From contig CANRZQ010000053.1 of the NCBI GenBank assembly GCA_947644475.1, positions 1-12,228 of the forward strand: DNA of 12,228 nucleotides. The letters are read 5' to 3'. The notes under the pieces were generated by a model, which was given only the letters and a program-made list of their open reading frames with translations, did not search any database and was not told the DNA's origin. The translations under genes and the position numbers were made by a program. Positions 7,920-12,228 of the stretch are shown piece by piece; position 1 is the first letter of the stretch, and each line of letters starts with the position of its first letter. This DNA comes from an uncultured Muribaculaceae bacterium. Lineage in GTDB: Bacteria > Bacteroidota > Bacteroidia > Bacteroidales > Muribaculaceae.

Positions 7920-8017
7920 ACATCCCCCCAAAAAACCGATGCACAACCGGCCTACATCGCGTAGCCGATTGTGCATCGTGCATTGTGAATTGTGCATTAA
8001 CTCAATTGTGCATTGTC

Positions 8018-9137
8018 CTATTCGTCCTGCGAGCCGGCAAATTCCATCAGGTAGGCCTTGATGAAACCGTCGAGGTCGCCGTCCATCACTCCGCCTACGT
8101 CGGAAGTCTGGTAGCCGGTGCGGTGGTCCTTGACACGGCGGTCGTCGAACACATAGGAGCGAATCTGCGAGCCCCACTCGATTTTCATCTTGCCGGCCTC
8201 TACCTTTGCCTGCTCGGCAAGGCGATGCTGCAATTCCTTGTCGTAAAGGATAGAGCGGAGTTGGCGCAGGGCGTTTTCCTTGTTCTTAGGTTGGTCGCGC
8301 GTCTCGGTGTTCTCGATAAGGATTTCCTCCTTCTCGCCCGTATAAGGGTCGGTGAACTGATAGCGCAGGCGCACGCCCGACTCCACCTTGTTCACGTTCT
8401 GGCCACCGGCGCCACCCGATCGGAACGTATCCCATGAGAGCAATGCAGGCTCAACCTTCACCTCGATAGTGTCGTCGACAAGCGGCGTCACAAACACCGA
8501 GGCAAACGATGTCATGCGCTTGCCCTGGGCATTGTAGGGCGACACACGCACCAGACGGTGCACGCCATTCTCGCTTTTGAGGTAGCCGTAGGCAAAATCG
8601 CCCTCGACATTCACGGTGCAGGATTTAATTCCGGCCTCGTCGCCCTCGAGCAAGTTGGCCACAGAGGTCTTATAGCCTTTCTTCTCGCACCAGCGCAGAT
8701 ACATGCGCATGAGCATCTCTGCCCAGTCCTGGCTCTCGGTGCCTCCGGCTCCGGAATTAATTTTCAGCACCACGCCAAGTTTGTCTTCCTCGCGGCGGAG
8801 CATATTCTTCAATTCCAAAGCCTCGATCAACTCCATGGCCTTGCCATAAAGAGCGTCGAGTTCCGGCTCCTCGATGAGGCCCTCCTTGATAAAGTCGAAG
8901 CCTACGGCGAGTTCCTCGACGGCGGAAGCCACATCGTTGTAGCCCGTAATCCACGAGCGTATGTCCGATACCTTTTTCATTTGTGCACGCGCCCGGTCGG
9001 GATCCTCCCAGAAGTCAGGGACATGCGTGCGGAGTTCTTCTTCTTCGACTTCGATCAGCTTGCTGTCGATGTCAAAGATACCTCCTCAGCGCCAACATGC
9101 GCTCTTGCGTCTCTTTTAACTGTTCTTGTGTAATCAT
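8018..9137 (-). CDS. prfB: Peptide chain release factor 2, made by programmed +1 frameshift
   Basis: RF2 ends translation at UGA and UAA. Reading starts at ATG 9137-9135 (MITQEQLKETQERMLALRRYL) and meets an in-frame TGA at 9074-9072. Slipping +1 at CTT-T gives Asp from 9073-9071 and continues DIDSKLIEVEEEEL... to the TAG at 8020-8018, for 372 residues in all (E. coli RF2 has 365). The coiled N-terminal domain leads to the catalytic GGQ at 244-246 (GGAGGQNVNK). The tripeptide anticodon is S199-P-Y rather than SPF. Annotating only the long frame would start at Met 8980 and lose 52 residues. The upstream frame stays open to 9275, but homology to RF2 starts at MITQEQ. No Shine-Dalgarno precedes the start. 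Expression is presumably autoregulated, since low RF2 leaves the UGA unread and favours shifting. Confidence 0.96.
9071..9086 (-). promoter_or_regulatory. prfB programmed +1 frameshift site
   Basis: On the minus strand the site reads AGGAGG TAT CTT TGA C. The internal Shine-Dalgarno (9086-9081) lies three bases before the slip codon CTT (9077-9075), followed by the stop TGA (9074-9072) and the C that weakens termination (9071). Layout and spacing match the classic E. coli prfB site (AGGGGG UAU CUU UGA C). The shift moves tRNA-Leu from CUU to UUU. Confidence 0.96.
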
Positions 9138-9170
9138 TTTGTTTGGTTTATGGTGATGAATTTGTGGGAA

Positions 9171-9219
9171 CACAAGCCACGAAGCACTTTGCCTTAGGCA
9201 AAGAACCCTCTGGCTTGTG
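9171..9219 (+). repeat. 49-nt compound hairpin repeat, copy 2 (upstream of prfB)
   Basis: The outer stem CACAAGCCA/TGGCTTGTG (9171-9179, 9211-9219) is perfect. The inner stem CTTTGCC/GGCAAAG (9187-9193, 9197-9203) closes a TTA loop. The two stems are separated by 7 unpaired bases on each side. The 40 bases at 9181-9220 match 7881-7920 at 35 positions. It lies 34 bp before the prfB start, so it would form in the prfB 5' leader if transcription starts upstream of it. Confidence 0.78.
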
Positions 9220-9286
9220 ATATTGTCAACAATGTAAAGGTGCTCCATCAGTGCAATGCGGTTCAAATAAGCCATCGCCGTGGAGA

Positions 9287-9344
9287 GAAGCGCGTATGCG
9301 CTTCAATAGAGTAGCCGTGGGTGGAGCGACAGCGTAACCCACGG
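9287..9344 (+). repeat. Two-hairpin element, copy A
   Basis: Hairpin GAAGCGC-GTAT-GCGCTTC (9287-9304), a 10-base linker ending GTAG, then CCGTGGGT (9315-9322) and ACCCACGG (9337-9344) closing a 14-base loop. A related element lies in the opposite orientation at 9471-9538. Confidence 0.65.
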
Positions 9345-9470
9345 TATGTGCATTGTAATCATCCGTGGTATTGGAGCGAGCGACAGCGTAGCGTTCTACA
9401 CCACAGTTGGCATAATTGAACGCTCCGGCCGGCCTCCGCTCCAAATGCCCCGGTTGCCGACAACCTTTTT

Positions 9471-9538
9471 CCGTGGGTTCGGCCGAGGCTTTGCCATGCC
9501 CTCACCCACGGCTACTGTCTTGAATCGCTACGCGATTC
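9471..9538 (-). repeat. Two-hairpin element, copy B (inverted)
   Basis: Read on the minus strand: hairpin GAATCGC-GTA-GCGATTC (9538-9522), a 10-base linker (8 of 10 identical to copy A), then CCGTGGGT (9511-9504) and ACCCACGG (9478-9471) around a 25-base loop. The single arm difference from copy A (G-C against T-A) keeps the pairing. Confidence 0.65.
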
Positions 9539-9628
9539 ACCGGCACATTGGCCCTCTTGAACCACAATGCACCATCCGTGCGTCCTGCTTTTTCACAAGC
9601 CGGAGGCTTGGGTTCCTGTCGGTTTGGT

Positions 9629-10654
9629 TTATTTCAATGCCTCGGCCACGGCGGCACGGAGGTCGTCGCCTTGGAGGTCGCGGAAGATAATCTTGCCGTC
9701 GGGACCGAAAAGGATTATACAGGGGATGCCGAGGATGCCGTAAGCATCGGTGGGCACGTTCTGGGCGTTAGTCACCACGGTCCACGGAATTTCGAGGCGC
9801 GTGGCGGCGCGCAGAGTATCTTCGGGCTTGTCCCACACGGCGATGCCTACTATGTCGAGCGGAGCGTCGGCATATTGCTTTTGGATTTCTTTGAGCACGG
9901 CAATCTCGCGGATGCACGGCCCGCACCAGCTTGCCCAAAAATCGACAAGCGTGTAGCGGCCCTTGCCGGCATAGTCGCTCAGGCGATGTGTCTTGCCCTC
10001 ATGGTCGGTGAACTCGAAATCGGTCATCATCTTGCCGGCTGAGGTATTGTCTTTCTTTGTCATGGAGTCGACCATACGCTGCACGCGCTTGTACGATGCG
10101 AGTTCGGGATGCTTTGCAAGATATGCGTTCAGTTCGGGCAGCGTGGGGAAGCAGCCCGAGGCAATGTTCATGAACACATAATATCCCACGGGATTGTCCG
10201 AGTTCTCGGCCACAGTGGCGAGAGCGAAATCATTGTAGCGGTCGATGACTGCCTGACGGGCGGCATCTTCGGTGGCGCTGTCGTATGTAACGGCAATGGA
10301 GTTGAGCGAGTCGACAAACGCATTGAACCGGTCGTTGAGCATCGAGCCCACCGCGCGACGCGATTTCTCGCTGATGGCGATCGAGCCGTCTTCAAGGATA
10401 AGATCGCCGAGGCGCGAGCCGTCGGATGCAATGATGCGGGCCATCACAGGCTCGTCAATCTCACCTTTAAACAAGGCTGCGCCCTCGTCGTTTACCAGTG
10501 TAGAGTCAATTTTGTCGGTTGTGTCGTAATTAACAAGATACACCACCGCGCCTTCATCGAGGTCGGTGGCGGGATGCAACACTTTATACGGGGCGGCATA
10601 TGCCGAGGCCACTGTTGCACATGCAAGAATAAGAGATGTAATTCGCATTGGCAT
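9629..10654 (-). CDS. TlpA-like thioredoxin-fold thiol-disulfide oxidoreductase, exported
   Basis: The product is 341 residues, with a second possible start at Met3. The N-terminus (MRITSLILACATVASAYA) is a signal peptide; cleavage after AYA is likeliest. Cys12 in ILAC could instead be a weak lipobox, but the hydrophobic stretch before it is very short. Residues 22-200 form a poorly conserved domain of the kind found before thioredoxin domains in Bacteroidetes (DUF4369-like; inference). The thioredoxin domain begins near 213 (FEFTDHEGKTHRLSDYAGK) and has the active site W-A-S-W-C244-G-P-C247, then GIPCIILFGPDGKI with the cis-Pro region. Such proteins reduce or maintain disulfides in the cell envelope. 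The gene follows the OmpP1/FadL-like gene on the same strand, with a strong hairpin ending 11 bases before its start. I see no clear terminator after the stop. Confidence 0.9.
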   Translation of the reverse strand: MPMRITSLILACATVASAYAAPYKVLHPATDLDEGAVVYLVNYDTTDKIDSTLVNDEGAALFKGEIDEPVMARIIASDGSRLGDLILEDGSIAISEKSRRAVGSMLNDRFNAFVDSLNSIAVTYDSATEDAARQAVIDRYNDFALATVAENSDNPVGYYVFMNIASGCFPTLPELNAYLAKHPELASYKRVQRMVDSMTKKDNTSAGKMMTDFEFTDHEGKTHRLSDYAGKGRYTLVDFWASWCGPCIREIAVLKEIQKQYADAPLDIVGIAVWDKPEDTLRAATRLEIPWTVVTNAQNVPTDAYGILGIPCIILFGPDGKIIFRDLQGDDLRAAVAEALK

Positions 10655-10700
10655 TAAAAATTACACAATCGTCCCGGGCAGTTGCTGCCCGGGGCGATTG
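10655..10700 (-). terminator. Strong hairpin between the outer-membrane protein and thioredoxin genes
   Basis: A 16-bp stem with a single G-T pair (10666-10681 with 10685-10700) closes a three-base loop. On the minus strand it is followed by TGTAATTTTTAA. It starts 11 bp after the upstream gene's stop, which fits a Rho-independent terminator. It ends 11 bases before the next start codon, leaving no room for a separate promoter, so it may act as a leaky terminator that lowers expression of the second gene. Confidence 0.75.
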
Positions 10701-10711
10701 CAATGTTGATT

Positions 10712-12228
10712 TTAGAATTTGAAACCGGTGGAGAGCACCAGCGAGGAATTGTTGTCCTGCACTTTCCACGACGGCGCGTTAAATTCGCCGTAGGATGTGA
10801 AGGCCGAGTATTTCGACTCGCGGTGGCGGTAGACATAGGCGGCGTCGATATACCATGCCTTGTATTTGTAGCCGAGGCCGAACGATATGGAGTACATATC
10901 CTTATCGAAGGTATAACTCGGATCAGTGCCGGAAGTGAAAATCTCGATATTGTTGTCGTAAGCGTCGGCCTTTACGTTGGTAGTCTGATAGTTATAACCG
11001 GCGCGGAGGCTGAACTGAGGAGTCACGCGGTATTCAACACCGAGGCGTATCATCGACGAGCCCTTGAAATAGTTGGAAATATCGTCGTTGAGATAGTCGT
11101 TGGACTCAAACGAGCTGATATAGCCGTAGGAATCGAAGCGCGGAGTCTTTGTCTTCATCGAGCCATATGCGTCGTATTCATAGTCGAGGCTGACAATAGC
11201 CTGCGAGCCTATCACAGCGGCTGCGCCCACCATTATTTTCCAAGGCGAGTTAAGACGCCAGGGGCGGAAGGCGTTCTCGGTGTTCTCGCTGCCCGACAAA
11301 GGATTGTTGCGGTCCTCGGCAAGAGCGGGATTGAGGTAGGAGTAGTCGACGCTTGCCTCATACGACTGGTCGAGACGGTACCATGTGGGGGTGTGCACGG
11401 CAAAACCGATGCGGAATTCATTGATGGGCTTCACGATTACGCCGGCCTTGATGTTCCACCCCGAACCTGAAATATGCTTGTAGTTCGACATATCGAAGCC
11501 GGCGTCGCCGCGAGGCTGCTCAGCCGTGGCATTCGGGATAAGCGCATTTTCCATGCTTTCGGAATAGTAGGTAAGGCGCGTGTAGTCGAGGTCGGTGATG
11601 CCGAAAGAGATACCCCAGTTCACAATGTTCTCTACATTGCCGCCAAACGATATGTTGTATTCATCGATGTAGCCGCGCTCGCGCACATTGAAAAGCGCGT
11701 CGCCGACAGTGCCGTTGCCCGACAGGCCCTGATATGAGGTGGGGCCGGTGGGATTAATCATCCATGAATTATATGCGAGCGTGCTCAGCCAGTCGATGCC
11801 CGAATCGAGATAAGGGTTGTATCCCGTGGCAAAGTCCATGTCGGTGTAGTTTACGGCATCGTTTGTGGTGTAAGCGGCGATATAGTCGGAAAGCGACACG
11901 TCGGTCGACGGATTGTAGCCTGAATACAGGCGGTCGAAAGAGGCTGTGCGGTTATACGTCACGCCCCAAGAGAACGTGGGCATCGCCCCGCCGAGGTAGG
12001 CTGTGCCTACATAGCCGAAGTTATTGCAGTAAGCCTTGGTCTGCGACTCTTTCGAGCGGAATCCGTCGAAAGCCGGGTCGGTCTTGGTGCTCTGGAAATT
12101 GATGTCGAGCGTGGCTCCTACTTCCGACGAGCGGTAGACACCGATGCCGGCCGGGTTCTGGTTGAGCGACGAGAGGTCGCCTCCAAGAGCGGTGAAGGCG
12201 CCGCCCATCGACATAAACCGGGCTGTAC
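10712..12228 (-). CDS. OmpP1/FadL/TodX-family outer-membrane transport protein, N-terminus cut by the window
   Basis: About 504 codons are visible. The frame is open to the right edge and reads TARF before MSMGGAFTALGGDLSSLNQNPAGIGVYRSSE, so the Met at 12214 is internal and the signal peptide lies outside the window. The glycine-rich segment with NPAG is the hallmark of FadL-type barrels, which carry hydrophobic molecules such as fatty acids across the outer membrane. The rest is rich in Tyr, Asn and aromatic, alternating strands. Examples are GVEYRVTPQFSLRAGYNYQ and SFGLGYKYKAWYIDAAYVY. The protein ends STGFKF, with a C-terminal Phe as in BAM-assembled barrels. The true substrate cannot be read. 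It is followed on the same strand by a hairpin and the thioredoxin-like gene. Confidence 0.82.
   Translation of the reverse strand, partial: TARFMSMGGAFTALGGDLSSLNQNPAGIGVYRSSEVGATLDINFQSTKTDPAFDGFRSKESQTKAYCNNFGYVGTAYLGGAMPTFSWGVTYNRTASFDRLYSGYNPSTDVSLSDYIAAYTTNDAVNYTDMDFATGYNPYLDSGIDWLSTLAYNSWMINPTGPTSYQGLSGNGTVGDALFNVRERGYIDEYNISFGGNVENIVNWGISFGITDLDYTRLTYYSESMENALIPNATAEQPRGDAGFDMSNYKHISGSGWNIKAGVIVKPINEFRIGFAVHTPTWYRLDQSYEASVDYSYLNPALAEDRNNPLSGSENTENAFRPWRLNSPWKIMVGAAAVIGSQAIVSLDYEYDAYGSMKTKTPRFDSYGYISSFESNDYLNDDISNYFKGSSMIRLGVEYRVTPQFSLRAGYNYQTTNVKADAYDNNIEIFTSGTDPSYTFDKDMYSISFGLGYKYKAWYIDAAYVYRHRESKYSAFTSYGEFNAPSWKVQDNNSSLVLSTGFKF

Larger units (their letters stand above)
7800..8011. 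repeat. 27-bp perfect inverted repeat between convergent genes
   Basis: Bases 7800-7826 and 7968-7994 are exact reverse complements (27 bp) with 141 bp between them. A second 22-base unit at 7820-7841 matches the reverse complement of 7990-8011 at 21 of 22 positions. The two units come in opposite order on the two sides. Both are made of AATTCACAATGCAC-like words. The left arm starts 6 bases after the amylase stop and the right unit 6 bases before the prfB stop. Each gene's transcript therefore enters the same sequence soon after its stop. There is no T tract, so a terminator role is unproven. Confidence 0.8.
9138..9628. repeat. 491-bp non-coding spacer rich in hairpin repeats
   Basis: Between prfB and the thioredoxin gene I find no credible gene; open frames here run through repeats. 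Besides the elements listed separately, it holds a 13-base direct repeat GAGCGACAGCGTA (9324-9336 and 9378-9390), a 15-base word at 9364-9378 shared with 1057-1071, and a hairpin CAAGCC-GGA-GGCTTG (9596-9610). The promoter of prfB should lie here, but no clear TTTG/TAnnTTTG pair was found on the minus strand. Confidence 0.65.

Noticed and set aside
7800..7994. Terminal inverted repeats of an insertion sequence
   Set aside because: The interior is only 141 bp with no gene, and no target-site duplication is visible. A MITE-like origin is possible but not shown.
8980..9137. prfB as a frameshifted pseudogene
   Set aside because: The stop lies exactly at the conserved AGGAGG-TAT-CTT-TGA-C site, and both frames match RF2 on either side, so this is programmed frameshifting and not damage.
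9346..9690. A 114-codon plus-strand frame in the prfB-thioredoxin spacer
   Set aside because: It runs through palindromic repeats and into the antisense of the thioredoxin gene. Its sequence has no protein-like pattern.

Overview
The window is about 12.2 kb of chromosomal DNA that looks like Bacteroidales, most likely a Muribaculaceae (S24-7) gut bacterium. The evidence is the gene families (Bacteroidetes-type GH31, TlpA-like thioredoxin, OmpP1/FadL porin), the absence of Shine-Dalgarno motifs before the start codons, a perfect Bacteroidetes-type promoter (TTTG, 20 bp, TAnnTTTG) before mutS2, and C-rich third codon positions. The rank below order is an inference.

Left half, plus strand. The window opens inside a GH31 alpha-glycosidase (2-988), which ends at a strong terminator (1008-1045). 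A palindrome-rich spacer follows (1046-1290). Next come mutS2 (1431-3893, with its own promoter), a second palindromic spacer, then hflX (4035-5261), a patatin-like phospholipase only 5 bp behind it (5267-6061), and a GH13 alpha-amylase-like enzyme (6105-7793) that has no signal peptide.

Right half, minus strand. Convergent to the amylase is prfB (8018-9137), encoding RF2. It is read through a programmed +1 frameshift, so its first 21 codons lie in another frame. Behind it is a 490-bp non-coding stretch full of hairpin repeats, then a secreted or periplasmic thioredoxin-like protein (9629-10654), a strong hairpin (10666-10700), and a partial OmpP1/FadL-family outer-membrane protein that runs off the right edge.

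I see no mobile element, phage, CRISPR, toxin or defence system. The genes are ordinary core genes. The less-explained part is between them. Every longer spacer carries short perfect hairpins, mostly with three-base loops. The same arm sequences recur at distant sites with different loops and, in some pairs, with compensatory base changes. Two 49-nt copies of one compound hairpin lie in direct orientation exactly 1300 bp apart, on either side of prfB. A 27-bp inverted repeat sits between the convergent amylase and prfB genes. A second theme is translation quality control: MutS2, HflX and RF2 all act on ribosomes and lie within 8 kb, though on two strands.
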